DNA from: Bryobacteraceae bacterium
Lineage (GTDB): Bacteria > Acidobacteriota > Terriglobia > Bryobacterales > Bryobacteraceae
Assembly (NCBI GenBank): GCA_025928545.1
Contig: JAICJH010000012.1
Coordinates: 1 to 64,000, forward strand
Length of the DNA stretch: 64,000 nucleotides
Direction of reading: 5' to 3'
The translations under genes and the position numbers were made by a program. Each line of letters opens with the position of its first letter. Within the stretch, counting starts at the first letter, position 1. This document shows positions 39,960-49,254 of the stretch, in pieces. Below the pieces are notes generated by a model, which searched no databases, was not told the origin of the DNA, and saw only the letters and a list, made by a program, of their open reading frames with translations.

Positions 39960-41156
39960 CTAGCCGAGCAGCTTTCCCTGGCGCAGATAGGCGGGCACGT
40001 CGAGCTCGTCGTCGAAGGTGTGGCTGGCTCCGGCCGATGCCATCGCGGGTTCCGGTTCCGGCTCCGGTTCGGCCCGGACAATCAGAGGTTCCTGAACGGG
40101 GGCGGGCAGCGGGGCGCCGGGTTCGCGCGGCTTAAAGAAGTCTTCGGCCGGCAAGGCTTCGATGACCGGCTCGCGTTCCACGGGTGGCGCCGGAGGAAAG
40201 CCGGTGGCAATTACGGTGACGCGAACTTCGTCACCCATGCCCGCTTTTTCGATGACGCCGAAGCTGACGTGGGTTTCGCCGGTGCCGCAGGCTTCGCGGA
40301 CGAGCGAGCAGGCTTCGCTCATTTCGTGAAGGCCGATCTCGCGCGAAGCGGAGATGTTCATCAGCACCTGTTTGGCGCCACGGATTTTGGTGTCTTCGAG
40401 CAGGGGCGAATTGATGGCGCCGCGGGCTGCTTCAATGGCCGCGTCGTCGCCGGTCGCCGAGGCGTTGCCGATCAGTGCGTGACCCATGCCGAGGATGGCG
40501 GCGCGGATGTCGGAGAAGTCGAGGTTGATGAGCCCGGGGGTGAGGATGATCTCGCTGATACCCTCGACGGCCTGGCGAAGAATCTCGTCGGCCAGTTTGA
40601 AGGCCTGTTTCATGCCGGTGCCGCGGGGGGCGATTTTCAGCAGCCGCTCGTTGGGGATCGTAGTGAGGATGTCGACGGAATCCGCCAGATCGGTGACGCT
40701 GCGGTCGGCCTGAGCCATCCGTTTGGCGCCTTCGAAGGAAAATGGCTTCGTTACGATGGCGATGGTGAGGGCGTCGAGGGACTTCGCGAGCGACGCCACC
40801 ACGGGAGCCGCTCCCGCTCCGGTCCCGCCGCCCAGGCCGGCGGTCACGAACACAAGGTCGGCGCCTTCGAGAATTCCGAGAATCCGCTCGGTATCTTCGA
40901 GCGCCGCGCGGCGGCCGATTTCCGGGTCGGAGCCAGCCCCCAGCCCGCCGGTGATTTTGGCGCCGATCTGGATCTTATTCGGAACCAGCGAAGCTTCGAG
41001 GGCCTGGGAATCGGTGTTCATCACGTAGAACTCGACTCCATCGAGCCCTGTTTCGAACATGCGTCCGACGGCGTTCGAACCGCCGCCGCCAACGCCAATG
41101 ACCTTGATGCGCGCGCCGCGCCTGGTCTCTTCCTGCATTTCGAATTTGAAGTCCAT
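39960..41156 (-). CDS. ftsZ: Cell division GTPase FtsZ
   Basis: A 398-residue tubulin homologue forming the division ring. The GTP loop reads GGGTGAG at residues 109-115 (GGGTGTG in most bacteria), the T7 loop NLDFSD is at 211-216, and GVGGGGSNAVGRM is near the N-terminus. After a Pro/Glu-rich linker the conserved C-terminal peptide DELDVPAYLR, which binds FtsA, ends in QGKLLG. It is the last gene of the dcw cluster, 26 bp after ftsA. No terminator follows because the STAS gene ends 2 bp away. Confidence 0.97.
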   Translation of the reverse strand: MDFKFEMQEETRRGARIKVIGVGGGGSNAVGRMFETGLDGVEFYVMNTDSQALEASLVPNKIQIGAKITGGLGAGSDPEIGRRAALEDTERILGILEGADLVFVTAGLGGGTGAGAAPVVASLAKSLDALTIAIVTKPFSFEGAKRMAQADRSVTDLADSVDILTTIPNERLLKIAPRGTGMKQAFKLADEILRQAVEGISEIILTPGLINLDFSDIRAAILGMGHALIGNASATGDDAAIEAARGAINSPLLEDTKIRGAKQVLMNISASREIGLHEMSEACSLVREACGTGETHVSFGVIEKAGMGDEVRVTVIATGFPPAPPVEREPVIEALPAEDFFKPREPGAPLPAPVQEPLIVRAEPEPEPEPAMASAGASHTFDDELDVPAYLRQGKLLG

Positions 41157-41182
41157 GAGTGACAGTCCCCTTTATGTCTTTG

Positions 41183-42388
41183 TTACCTGAGAATTCTTCC
41201 AAGCAATCCGGTGGCGCGGCGGTCGAGATCGACCTGGGTGCGAAGCCGCGCGGCATACATTGAAAGGCCGGCGGCGGTGGTCCAGGCCGGGTCTTTCAGT
41301 TCGACGGGCAAATCCCGATAGCCCTGGGTGAGCCCGATCCGGGCGGGGCGATCCAGTTCCCGTTCGGCGATATCGCAAATGCCGGGGAGTAGCGCCCCCG
41401 CGCCGGTAATCACAATGCCGTTGGCCATCGCGGGATAAAGGCTGGCAGCGGTGAGTTCTTCCTTGACCATGAGGAAAAGTTCCTGGGCGCGGGATTCCAG
41501 AATTCGGTTGACGAGGAGGCGCGGCACTTCGCGGGAATCGCGGCCTTCGCCGTCGCGGAAGGGCAATTCCACGACGCTGTTTTCGGCCGTTCCGGCCGCC
41601 ACCGCGCTGCCGAACTCCTCTTTCACGAGGGCTCCGTCTTCGAGGGGGACATGCAGGGCGAAGGCGATATCGCGCGAGAAATGGTCGCCGCAGATCTTGA
41701 TAGTGGTGGCTAACTGAACCGATTCGCCGAAGTAGCAGACCAGCTCGGTGGAGTGGGCTCCGATATCCACCAGCGCGATGCCGCCGACCCGATCTTCGGG
41801 CAGGACGCTGGCGTAGCAGGATGCAATGGGTTCGTATACGGTCTCATCCAAAGCCATGTGGGCCAGATTGACCGCGCCCGTCAGGGTGGAATGCTCGTGG
41901 GTGGAGACCGTGACCAGGTGGGCATTGGCAATGAGGCGGGTGGCCATCATGCTGCGGGGGTCCTGGCAATCCTCCTGGTCGTCGACCACGAAGGCCTGGG
42001 GGAGCACGTGCAGCATCATGCGGTCTTCCTGCAAATGAACTCGCAGGGCCCGTTCCATGGCACGGTTGACATCGCGCTGTTCGATCTCGCGGGGGCGGGC
42101 GAGATCGACCTGGCCCTTGTTGCTGGCGCCGCGGACCGAAAATCCACCGATGCCGGCGACGGCGGTTTCCACGTGGACGCCGGCCATCTGTTCGGCCTGT
42201 TCGACGGCGGCCAGGATGCTCTTCGAGACGGCCTGTTGGTCCACGATGCGGCTCTTGGACCAGCCCGCGGCCGGGGAGCAACCGCAACCGAGAAAACGAA
42301 GCCGTTCGTCTTCGACGAGGCCGATGATCACGCGAGTGTAGCTGCTGCCGGCGTCGATACCTGTCGCGAGAATGGGTTTGTTTGTCAT
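41183..42388 (-). CDS. ftsA: Cell division protein FtsA
   Basis: A 401-residue actin-like protein that anchors FtsZ at the membrane. Typical ASKHA-fold features are ATGIDAGSSYTRVIIG at the N-terminus, IALVDIGAHSTELVCYFGESV, and GIVITGAGALLPGICDIAERELDRPARIGL. The C-terminus LDRRATGLLGRILR is the expected short amphipathic membrane-targeting helix. It starts 16 bp after ftsQ. Confidence 0.93.
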   Translation of the reverse strand: MTNKPILATGIDAGSSYTRVIIGLVEDERLRFLGCGCSPAAGWSKSRIVDQQAVSKSILAAVEQAEQMAGVHVETAVAGIGGFSVRGASNKGQVDLARPREIEQRDVNRAMERALRVHLQEDRMMLHVLPQAFVVDDQEDCQDPRSMMATRLIANAHLVTVSTHEHSTLTGAVNLAHMALDETVYEPIASCYASVLPEDRVGGIALVDIGAHSTELVCYFGESVQLATTIKICGDHFSRDIAFALHVPLEDGALVKEEFGSAVAAGTAENSVVELPFRDGEGRDSREVPRLLVNRILESRAQELFLMVKEELTAASLYPAMANGIVITGAGALLPGICDIAERELDRPARIGLTQGYRDLPVELKDPAWTTAAGLSMYAARLRTQVDLDRRATGLLGRILR

Positions 42389-42404
42389 GGCTTGGCTTTC
42401 TTTT

Positions 42405-43196
42405 CTAACGGACCAGAATCCGGTCGTCCAACCTGAGATCGAAAACGGCGGCCTGGGTATCCTGGCGCATTTCCCGGTAGTGGCTCTTGAAGTTCAGGTA
42501 GCGGGAGCGAAAGTGCTGGTTTCCGAGCCAGAGTTCGACGGCATGCCCTTCGATGGCGGTGACGACCCGCATGTCTTCAATGGTGGAAGCGTTGATTTCG
42601 GAGATTTCCTTCGCCTGGGGACCGAGATCGGCCAGTAGGTGCTGCATGGCTTCGACGCGCTTGCGGCGCTCAGCTTCACCCTGATCTTCGCTGATGCCGC
42701 TCAGAACCGGCAGCGGGAAGCGAGTGCGCGGGGGAAGCGTCAACAGTACCCCTTCCTCATCGATCAAAGCCAGCCAGTGGCGAGCGGAGCCGCCGATGGG
42801 CAGGCTGGCAAAGGCGACAGGAATGCGCTCCTCAACGGTGATGGAGATGCGGTCCGGCCAAATCCGCATGACCGAAGCATCGCGGACCCAATCGACTGCG
42901 AGAAGGTGACGGCGGCGCTCATCGAGCGGAATTTCGAAGACGCTTTTGCCGATATCCTTCGCGAAAACCGTCTGGATACGGTTCATGTTGGAGTGGACAG
43001 CGCCGTGGACTTCGATTGCTCCGCAAGTTGCGGCACGGGGCGCGCAGCGCAGAGCGAAGCGGGAGTCGCTCAGCATGAACGAGTGGACCTGCCTGCCGCC
43101 GAAGGCCAGGCTCGCGCAGATGCCGGTCCACAGGACGACACGACCGGCGATGCGCCAGTTGATTTTCGGTTTTTTGGGTTCAGGCGGCTTCGGCAT
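42405..43196 (-). CDS. ftsQ: Cell division protein FtsQ
   Basis: A 263-residue bitopic membrane protein: a Pro/Lys-rich cytoplasmic start, one membrane helix ([15 protein letters not shown], residues 20-36) and a periplasmic POTRA region ([69 protein letters not shown]). It links early to late divisome proteins. Its start overlaps the murC 3' end by 17 bp. Confidence 0.9.
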   Translation of the reverse strand: MPKPPEPKKPKINWRIAGRVVLWTGICASLAFGGRQVHSFMLSDSRFALRCAPRAATCGAIEVHGAVHSNMNRIQTVFAKDIGKSVFEIPLDERRRHLLAVDWVRDASVMRIWPDRISITVEERIPVAFASLPIGGSARHWLALIDEEGVLLTLPPRTRFPLPVLSGISEDQGEAERRKRVEAMQHLLADLGPQAKEISEINASTIEDMRVVTAIEGHAVELWLGNQHFRSRYLNFKSHYREMRQDTQAAVFDLRLDDRILVR

Positions 43197-44568
43197 TGGA
43201 TTTCAGGCTTTCCAGAATTTTTTCACCAAGCTGGGAGACGCTTCCGGCACCCAGGGTCACGATGAGATCTCCAGCCGCCACATCGGCGGCAATTGTTTTT
43301 ACACCGGCATCGTTGGTGGCGGCGTATTCCACGTCGCGCTGGCCAAACTCGCGCATCCGCGCACCCAGAGCTTCAGCGGTCACGCCTTCGAGGGGCTTCT
43401 CGGAAGCCGCGTAAATATCCAGCAGGACCACGCGGTCGGCCGAATGGAAGGCCCGGGCGAAGTCATCCATCAGGTGCATGGTGCGGGTGTAGCGGTGCGG
43501 CTGAAAGAGCACATGGACGCGCCCGGTTGTGCAGGAGCGGGCGGCGGCGAGGGTGGCCAGGATTTCGGTTGGATGATGACCATAGTCATCGACCACCCGA
43601 ACGCCGTTGATTTCTCCCTTGACTTCGAAGCGGCGGCCCACACCGGTAAACTTCGCAAGGCCTTCGCGGGCAACATCGGTGTCGACACCGAGTTCGAGGG
43701 CGACGGCAACGGCGGCGGTGGCGTTCAGGACGTTGTGAGCGCCGGGGCTGTTGACGCGGAACAAACCTAAATCCGAGTTGCGGGTTCGCAGGCGGAAGAT
43801 ACTGTGCATGCCTTCGCACTCGGTTTCGCCGGGCTGGAAGTCGGCCTGGGAACTTCGACCGTAGGTCACTTTGCGCCGTTTGATTTCGGGCAGGATCGCC
43901 TGTACGTTTTCGTCGTCGAGACAGACGATTGCGGCCCCGTAGAACGGCACTTTGTTGACGAACTCGGTGAAGGCGTTGCGGATGGTCTGGATGTCGGCGT
44001 AGTGATCCAGATGCTCGCGGTCGATGTTGGTGACGACGGCCAGGATGGGGGATAGCTTCAGGAAGGACCCGTCGCTTTCGTCCGATTCGACAACCAGGAA
44101 GTCGCTCAGACCGACACGGGCATTGGAGCCGCCCATGGCGGCCGCTTTACCGCCGACGACAACGGTCGGGTCCATACCGGCGTGGCTGAGGATTGCGGCG
44201 ACCATTGACGTGGTGGTGGTCTTGCCATGGCTGCCACCAATTGCGATGCCGTATTTCAGGCGCATCAGTTCCGCCAGAAGCTCGCCGCGCGGGATGACAG
44301 GAATGCCGAGCCGACGCGCTTCCTGAACTTCGGGATTGGCCTCATTGACGGCCGAACTTACGACAAGCGCTTTGGCGCCACTGAGGTTTTTCGCGTCATG
44401 CCCTTCGTAGACGGTCGCGCCGAGGGTTGCGAGCCGGTCCGTGGTGGGGGAGAGTTTCAGATCCGAGCCCGAGATGGTGTAGCCGAGGTTCAGCAGCACC
44501 TCGGCGATTCCGCTCATGCCGATACCGCCGATTCCCGCGAAGTGCAAATGTTGTCGTGAAAAAAACAT
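43180..44568 (-). CDS. murC: UDP-N-acetylmuramate--L-alanine ligase
   Basis: A 462-residue Mur ligase adding L-Ala to UDP-MurNAc in peptidoglycan precursor synthesis. Motifs: [17 protein letters not shown] (UDP-binding), [17 protein letters not shown] (ATP P-loop), [28 protein letters not shown] and [11 protein letters not shown]. Length matches the family. murB, which often follows murC, is missing; ftsQ follows directly. Confidence 0.96.
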   Translation of the reverse strand: MFFSRQHLHFAGIGGIGMSGIAEVLLNLGYTISGSDLKLSPTTDRLATLGATVYEGHDAKNLSGAKALVVSSAVNEANPEVQEARRLGIPVIPRGELLAELMRLKYGIAIGGSHGKTTTTSMVAAILSHAGMDPTVVVGGKAAAMGGSNARVGLSDFLVVESDESDGSFLKLSPILAVVTNIDREHLDHYADIQTIRNAFTEFVNKVPFYGAAIVCLDDENVQAILPEIKRRKVTYGRSSQADFQPGETECEGMHSIFRLRTRNSDLGLFRVNSPGAHNVLNATAAVAVALELGVDTDVAREGLAKFTGVGRRFEVKGEINGVRVVDDYGHHPTEILATLAAARSCTTGRVHVLFQPHRYTRTMHLMDDFARAFHSADRVVLLDIYAASEKPLEGVTAEALGARMREFGQRDVEYAATNDAGVKTIAADVAAGDLIVTLGAGSVSQLGEKILESLKSNAEAA

Positions 44569-44577
44569 TTTAAGTAA

Positions 44578-45657
44578 CTATTGTTTCGGTCCGTTGGTCC
44601 CGCTGTCAATCAGAATTTGCGCCGCGCGTTTCGCGGAGTCCGGTCTTGCCAGAGTTTTCGCCGCTTCGCCCATGGCTTGCAGTCTGGCGGGTTCCGCCTG
44701 GAGCGTCGAGACGACTTCGAAAAACTTTGTTCCCGTCCATTCTTTGTCGCTGGAGCGGATGGCTGCTCCCGCACGTTCCAGAACTTCGGCGTTCTTGGTT
44801 TGGTGATCGTCGGCCGCGAAAGGGAAGGGAATCAGGATGGAGGGCTTCGCCGCGGCAGCGAGTTCGGAAACCGCTCCGGCGCCGGAACGGCAAACGACCA
44901 GATCGGCCTGAGCAAAGGCCGCGGGCATGTCGGCGATAAAGGGAACGATTTCGCCGCGGAGACCAGTCGCGGCAAACTCCTTCGCGAGTTCGGCCTGCAT
45001 GGCTGTGCCGGTCTGGTGGATAAAACGAAAACTACGGCCCGACTGGCTGAACAGGGGCCAACTGGCGCGGGCTGCTTCGTTGAGAGTGCGCGAGCCCTGG
45101 CTGCCGCCGGTGATCAGGACCGTGAATTCGGCAGCGGGCTGTTTGCGGGGTACGGCGAAGAATTCCTGGCGTACGGGAAGGCCCGTCAACTCGGTGCGGC
45201 CTTCAGGGAAGAAGCGGCGCGTTTCTTCAAAGTTGATCAGGGCGCGGCGAACCCAGGGCGAGATCCATTTATTGGTGGCGCCGGGGATCGCGTTGGGCTC
45301 CATCACGACTACCGGTACGCCGCGAGCCAGCGCTGCGAGGACCGGTGGGCCGGCGACATAACCGCCCATGCTGAAGACGGCGGCGGGCGGGGACGAGCCG
45401 AAATCTTTCCACTGCTCGGCGGTTTCGACGAACAGACGCCAGAGACTGACAAGCTTTGTCAGGATGCCCAGATTTTTAAGGCCACCGACCTGAATGCGCT
45501 TCAGAGGAAAGCCGGCGGCCGGGACGAGGCGGGATTCCACGCCGCGCTCCGTGCCGATGAACTGGGCTTCGTGGCCGGCGCGCACGAGTTCACGCGCGAC
45601 TGCAATCGCGGGAATGACGTGGCCACCTGTTCCACCGCCTGCCATAACAAAGATCAC
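44578..45657 (-). CDS. murG: UDP-GlcNAc:lipid I GlcNAc transferase MurG
   Basis: A 359-residue GT28 enzyme converting lipid I to lipid II at the inner membrane face. The N-terminal glycine loop is MAGGGTGGHVIPAIAVA; the donor site has TGGSQGSRTLNEA and VVCRSGAGAVSELAAAAKPSILIPFPFAADDHQTKNAEVLERAGAA. It overlaps ftsW by 4 bp and is followed by murC after 9 bp. Confidence 0.96.
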   Translation of the reverse strand: MIFVMAGGGTGGHVIPAIAVARELVRAGHEAQFIGTERGVESRLVPAAGFPLKRIQVGGLKNLGILTKLVSLWRLFVETAEQWKDFGSSPPAAVFSMGGYVAGPPVLAALARGVPVVVMEPNAIPGATNKWISPWVRRALINFEETRRFFPEGRTELTGLPVRQEFFAVPRKQPAAEFTVLITGGSQGSRTLNEAARASWPLFSQSGRSFRFIHQTGTAMQAELAKEFAATGLRGEIVPFIADMPAAFAQADLVVCRSGAGAVSELAAAAKPSILIPFPFAADDHQTKNAEVLERAGAAIRSSDKEWTGTKFFEVVSTLQAEPARLQAMGEAAKTLARPDSAKRAAQILIDSGTNGPKQ

Positions 45658-46790
45658 CCGGCGTGCTCCGAGACGTTCATCAGAACGCCCATCAGCGTGA
45701 GCGTTACCAGCAGCGAACTGCCGCCGTAGCTGATCATGGGCAACGGAAATCCCTTAGTCGGGAAGATGCCAAGGACGACGCTGATATTGAAAAATGCCTG
45801 GATGACCAGCATGGTTGTGATCCCGAGAGCGAGATAGCGGCCAAATTCATCGTGAATCCTGACGGTGGCGCGAACGCCCCGCCACAGGATTATGACGAAG
45901 CCGAGCACGACCGCTGTGGTCCCGAAAAGGCCCCACTCTTCTCCGATAACCGCATAGATGGTGTCGGTGTGGGCTTCGGGGAGATAGAAGAGTTTTTGAC
46001 GCCCCTGCATGAGGCCGACACCGATGGGTCCGCCGGAGCCTACGGCAATTTTGGCCTGGTCGGCCTGGTAGTTGGTGTCCTGCGTGGTGGCCGATTTTTT
46101 CATCTGCTCGCGAATCCAGCCATGTTTATCGACTTTGTCGACCAGTTTGAACTGGGGATCGACAAAGCGGACGACGCGTCCCAAACGGTAGGGACGCTGC
46201 CAGACTGCGCCGATGCAGACGAGGAGACCGACGATGGCGGCAAAGCCGATGTAGCGCTTTTCGAGGCCGGCGACGAAGAAGACCACCGTGGCGGTGAGGA
46301 CGAGGACGATGGCTGTGCCGAGATCGGCGATGATCACCGCAAACGTAAGGAGGCCGACGGCGAGGATTGCGGGCAGAAGGGTGTAGCGGCTGTTCAGGGC
46401 GCGGGCTCGCAGGGCGATGAAGTAGGCGAGAAAGACGATGAGGGCGGGTTTTGCGAACTCGGAGGGCTGCAATTCGCCGATCGGGAGGCGCAGCCAGCGA
46501 TGCTGGTTGCCGACGAAGTAGACCACGACAAGAAGCATCATGATGATGGCCATCGCGCTAAAGGCAACTTCGGGTGTTTGAAGTTTGCGGTAGTGCAGGT
46601 TCTTGAAAAAGATCATCAGGGGGATAGCGATGACTACCCACACCAGTTGGCGGACTGCGAAGTAATAGCTGGAACCCATGCGGCTTTCGGCCACGACGCT
46701 GGAGGCGCTGTAGACCATGAGGGACCCGAACAGCACCATGAAGATGACGGTGATGAGGAGGATTCGGTCTGTTTTAAGTCGTTGCGCCAT
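45654..46790 (-). CDS. ftsW: Peptidoglycan polymerase FtsW (SEDS family)
   Basis: A 378-residue protein with ten membrane helices. SEDS hallmarks: VVYFVGNQHRWLRLPIGELQPSEFAKPALIVFLAYF, the loop YQADQAKIAVGSGGPIGVGLMQGRQKLFYLPEAHTDTIYAVIGEEWG with the catalytic-region Asp/Glu, and FPTKGFPLPMISYGGSSLLVTLTLMGVLMNV. It polymerises septal glycan with the class B PBP encoded upstream. The ATG at 46790 is chosen; the extension to 46838 reads through an interspersed repeat. Confidence 0.95.
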   Translation of the reverse strand: MAQRLKTDRILLITVIFMVLFGSLMVYSASSVVAESRMGSSYYFAVRQLVWVVIAIPLMIFFKNLHYRKLQTPEVAFSAMAIIMMLLVVVYFVGNQHRWLRLPIGELQPSEFAKPALIVFLAYFIALRARALNSRYTLLPAILAVGLLTFAVIIADLGTAIVLVLTATVVFFVAGLEKRYIGFAAIVGLLVCIGAVWQRPYRLGRVVRFVDPQFKLVDKVDKHGWIREQMKKSATTQDTNYQADQAKIAVGSGGPIGVGLMQGRQKLFYLPEAHTDTIYAVIGEEWGLFGTTAVVLGFVIILWRGVRATVRIHDEFGRYLALGITTMLVIQAFFNISVVLGIFPTKGFPLPMISYGGSSLLVTLTLMGVLMNVSEHAG

Positions 46791-46810
46791 GGCGTTGTCC
46801 TTAGTTTGTA

Positions 46811-46849
46811 AAATGGCCGCCGATGCACGCCGATGCACGCCGATAAGAC
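46811..46849 (-). repeat. Interspersed repeat, copy 4, inside the dcw cluster
   Basis: GGCCGCCGATGCACGCCGAT followed by GCACGCCGATAAGAC in the murD-ftsW gap: the inverse orientation of copy 1, with an additional tandem unit. It is the only sizeable non-coding insertion in the core of the cluster. Confidence 0.65.
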
Positions 46850-46861
46850 GGTTTAACCGGT

Positions 46862-48106
46862 TTATGCATGGTTCAGGTCCTTCACCAGTTTTTTGAAGTG
46901 GTGGCCTCTTTGTTCGTAGTTTTGGAATTGGTCGAAGCTCGAGCAGGCCGGGGCTAAGAGAACTGTGTCTCCGGGTTTTGCGTGGGCCGCGGCTTCGGCT
47001 ACGGCCCGGTCGAGAGTGACGCAGGGGATCAGGGGGACTGCTCCTTCGAGATGGCCGGCGATTTTATCCGACGCCGCTCCGATCAGAAGGGCGGCATTGG
47101 CTTTGTTTCGCAGTTTTTCGCGCATGACCGTGTAGTCGCTGCCCTTGTCCTTGCCGCCTAAGATCACCCAGAGGCCGTTTTCAAAGGAGTCAATCGCTTT
47201 TATCGCCGCATCGACGCTGGTTGCTTTGGAGTCGTTGTAGTAGCGGACGCCGTTAATCTCAGCTGTGAATTCCAGGCGGTGCTCGACGGCTTTGAAGGTC
47301 TTGACGGCGGCGGCAATCTGATCGAGCGGCACTCCGGCGAGAAGGGCAACGTGCGCGGCGGCCATCACGTTTTCCACGTTGTGAGGTCCCGGTATCGGAA
47401 TCTCTGTCACCAGGCCATCCTGGCCGCTAAACCATGTAACCTGCGCTTTCGTGCTTTGGGCGAACGAGCGGCACACCGGATCGTTCGCGTTGAGGACCGC
47501 GTGGCTGCCGGACAGCTGCATTCGAAAAAGATTGCCCTTGGCGGCGATGTAATTCTCCATGGTGCGGTGACGGTCCAGATGATTCTGGGTGACGTTGAGG
47601 CAAACCGCGATATGGGCGCGAAAGGTTCGGGCGGTTTCGAGCTGGAAGCTGGAAAGCTCCAGGACATTCCATTGGTCGTCGCGGGAAGCTTCGGTCATGG
47701 CAATCACCGGTGTGCCGATGTTGCCGCCGATCTGGGCGGGCACTTTCGCCGATTGCAGGATGTGGCCGACCAAAGAGGTCGTGGTGGTTTTTCCGTTGGA
47801 GCCGGTGATCGCAATGGTTTTGCCGCGCAGAAACGGAGCGGCCAATTCGATTTCTCCGATGATGTTGACGCCGCGGGCGCGGGCCTGCTCAAGGGGTTCC
47901 AGGTCGGCCGGTACGCCAGGGGAGAGCACGATCAGATCCCAGGGTTCGGCGAAAAGTTCGTCCGACTGAAGGCGAAACCCGGGGAGGTCCAGCGGCTTTA
48001 CGTCCGTGGTGGTGACGACGGCGGCGTGCGCGCGCAGAAATGCGGCGGAGGCCTGGCCCGACTTCTCCATCCCCACTACCAGCGTTTTGGCTCCTTCGAG
48101 TTTCAT
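46862..48106 (-). CDS. murD: UDP-N-acetylmuramoylalanine--D-glutamate ligase
   Basis: A 414-residue Mur ligase adding D-Glu. Motifs: TLVVGMEKSGQASAAFLRAH at the N-terminus, AITGSNGKTTTTSLVGHIL (P-loop), ELSSFQLETARTFRAHIAVCLNVTQNHLDRH, YNDSKATSVDAAIKAI and VILGGKDKGSDYTVMREKL. The ATG at 48106 overlaps the mraY stop by 4 bp (ATGA); a 106-codon extension to 48424 lies antisense-frame within mraY and is rejected. Confidence 0.95.
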   Translation of the reverse strand: MKLEGAKTLVVGMEKSGQASAAFLRAHAAVVTTTDVKPLDLPGFRLQSDELFAEPWDLIVLSPGVPADLEPLEQARARGVNIIGEIELAAPFLRGKTIAITGSNGKTTTTSLVGHILQSAKVPAQIGGNIGTPVIAMTEASRDDQWNVLELSSFQLETARTFRAHIAVCLNVTQNHLDRHRTMENYIAAKGNLFRMQLSGSHAVLNANDPVCRSFAQSTKAQVTWFSGQDGLVTEIPIPGPHNVENVMAAAHVALLAGVPLDQIAAAVKTFKAVEHRLEFTAEINGVRYYNDSKATSVDAAIKAIDSFENGLWVILGGKDKGSDYTVMREKLRNKANAALLIGAASDKIAGHLEGAVPLIPCVTLDRAVAEAAAHAKPGDTVLLAPACSSFDQFQNYEQRGHHFKKLVKDLNHA

Positions 48107-49236
48107 CTTAGTTTCAGCGTTGTGAGAGCAAAGAGGGCCAATACCAGACCGGCGATCCAGAAGCGGGCAATGATTTTCGATTCCTGCCAGCCGAGGGCTT
48201 CGAAGTGGTGATGGATGGGCGCCATCTTGAAGATTCGTTTGCCGCGAAGCTTGAAGCTGCCAACCTGAAGGATCACGCTGATGAGCTCGATGACGAAGAC
48301 TCCGGCGATCGCGAGGAGCAGGATTTCCTGTTTGATCAGAATCGCGACCACACCCATGGCGCCGCCCATGGAGAGGGAACCGACATCGCCCATGAAGACG
48401 TCCGCCGTATGGGCGTTCCACCAAAGGAAGCCCAGGCTGGCGCCGGTCAACGAGCCGCAGAAGATGGTCAGTTCCGCAGTGTGCGCATTGCGGACCAGAT
48501 CGAGATACTTGGAGAGTTCGCGGTGGCCGCCGACAAAGGCCAGGACAGTGAGGGCACTGCCCGCGATCACCATGAGGCCGGAGGCCAGGCCGTCGAGCCC
48601 ATCGGTGATGTTGACGGCGTTGCTGGAACCGACTACGACGAAGACGACAAAAAGATAGAACGGGAAAAAAGCGAGGGCGTATGTGTAGGGGTTGCCCATC
48701 AGCGAATGAATCAGCAAGTCCGGCCGGAATTGCTTGACGAACGGCATGTTCAGATTGGTGTTGTAGAGGTTCTTGTAGCGCATGAAGGCCAGCACGCCCG
48801 TGACCAGCCCGGCCACGGCCAACTGCATGGCGAACTTCTGTTTAGCAGTGAGTCCCAGGTTGCGCTTGTTGGTGACTTTTGCGTAGTCATCGACAAAACC
48901 GATGACTCCGTATGCCACGAAGCCAAACAGGGCAATCCAGACATATACGTCGGACAGGTCGGCCCACAGCAGGGTGGGGCCGACGGTGCTGATCATGATC
49001 AGCAAGCCGCCCATGGTGGGTGTGCCGGCTTTCTTATGATGCGACTGCGGGCCGTCTTCGCGGATACTCTGGCCGAAATGGAGGTCGCGCAGTTTGCGGA
49101 TTACGTAGGGACCGAGCAAAATGCACAGGAAGAGCGAGGTCAGGCTCGCGAACATGGTCCGCGACGTGACATAGCCGAAGACACGGAAGGGCGACACTAC
49201 CGTGTGGAGTTTTTCGTACAGCAGCCAATAAAGCAT
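48103..49236 (-). CDS. mraY: Phospho-MurNAc-pentapeptide transferase
   Basis: A 377-residue protein with ten membrane helices making lipid I. Conserved sequences are HHKKAGTPTMGGLLIMIS, GFVDDYAKVTNKRNLGLTAKQK with the DDxxK active site, SSNAVNITDGLDGLASGLMVIA and IHHHFEALGWQESKII with the HHH motif. It starts 18 bp after murF. Confidence 0.96.
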   Translation of the reverse strand: MLYWLLYEKLHTVVSPFRVFGYVTSRTMFASLTSLFLCILLGPYVIRKLRDLHFGQSIREDGPQSHHKKAGTPTMGGLLIMISTVGPTLLWADLSDVYVWIALFGFVAYGVIGFVDDYAKVTNKRNLGLTAKQKFAMQLAVAGLVTGVLAFMRYKNLYNTNLNMPFVKQFRPDLLIHSLMGNPYTYALAFFPFYLFVVFVVVGSSNAVNITDGLDGLASGLMVIAGSALTVLAFVGGHRELSKYLDLVRNAHTAELTIFCGSLTGASLGFLWWNAHTADVFMGDVGSLSMGGAMGVVAILIKQEILLLAIAGVFVIELISVILQVGSFKLRGKRIFKMAPIHHHFEALGWQESKIIARFWIAGLVLALFALTTLKLR

Positions 49237-49254
49237 CGGCGGTCCCTTGTGACC

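Noticed and set aside
40020-41162. 380-codon plus-strand frame opposite ftsZ
   Set aside because: FtsZ on the minus strand is certain; the opposite frame is Gly/Ala/Asp-rich shadow sequence.
46811-46849. Tandem GATGCACGCC units as CRISPR repeats
   Set aside because: Units are adjacent without spacers, too short, and dispersed at five loci; no cas genes are present.
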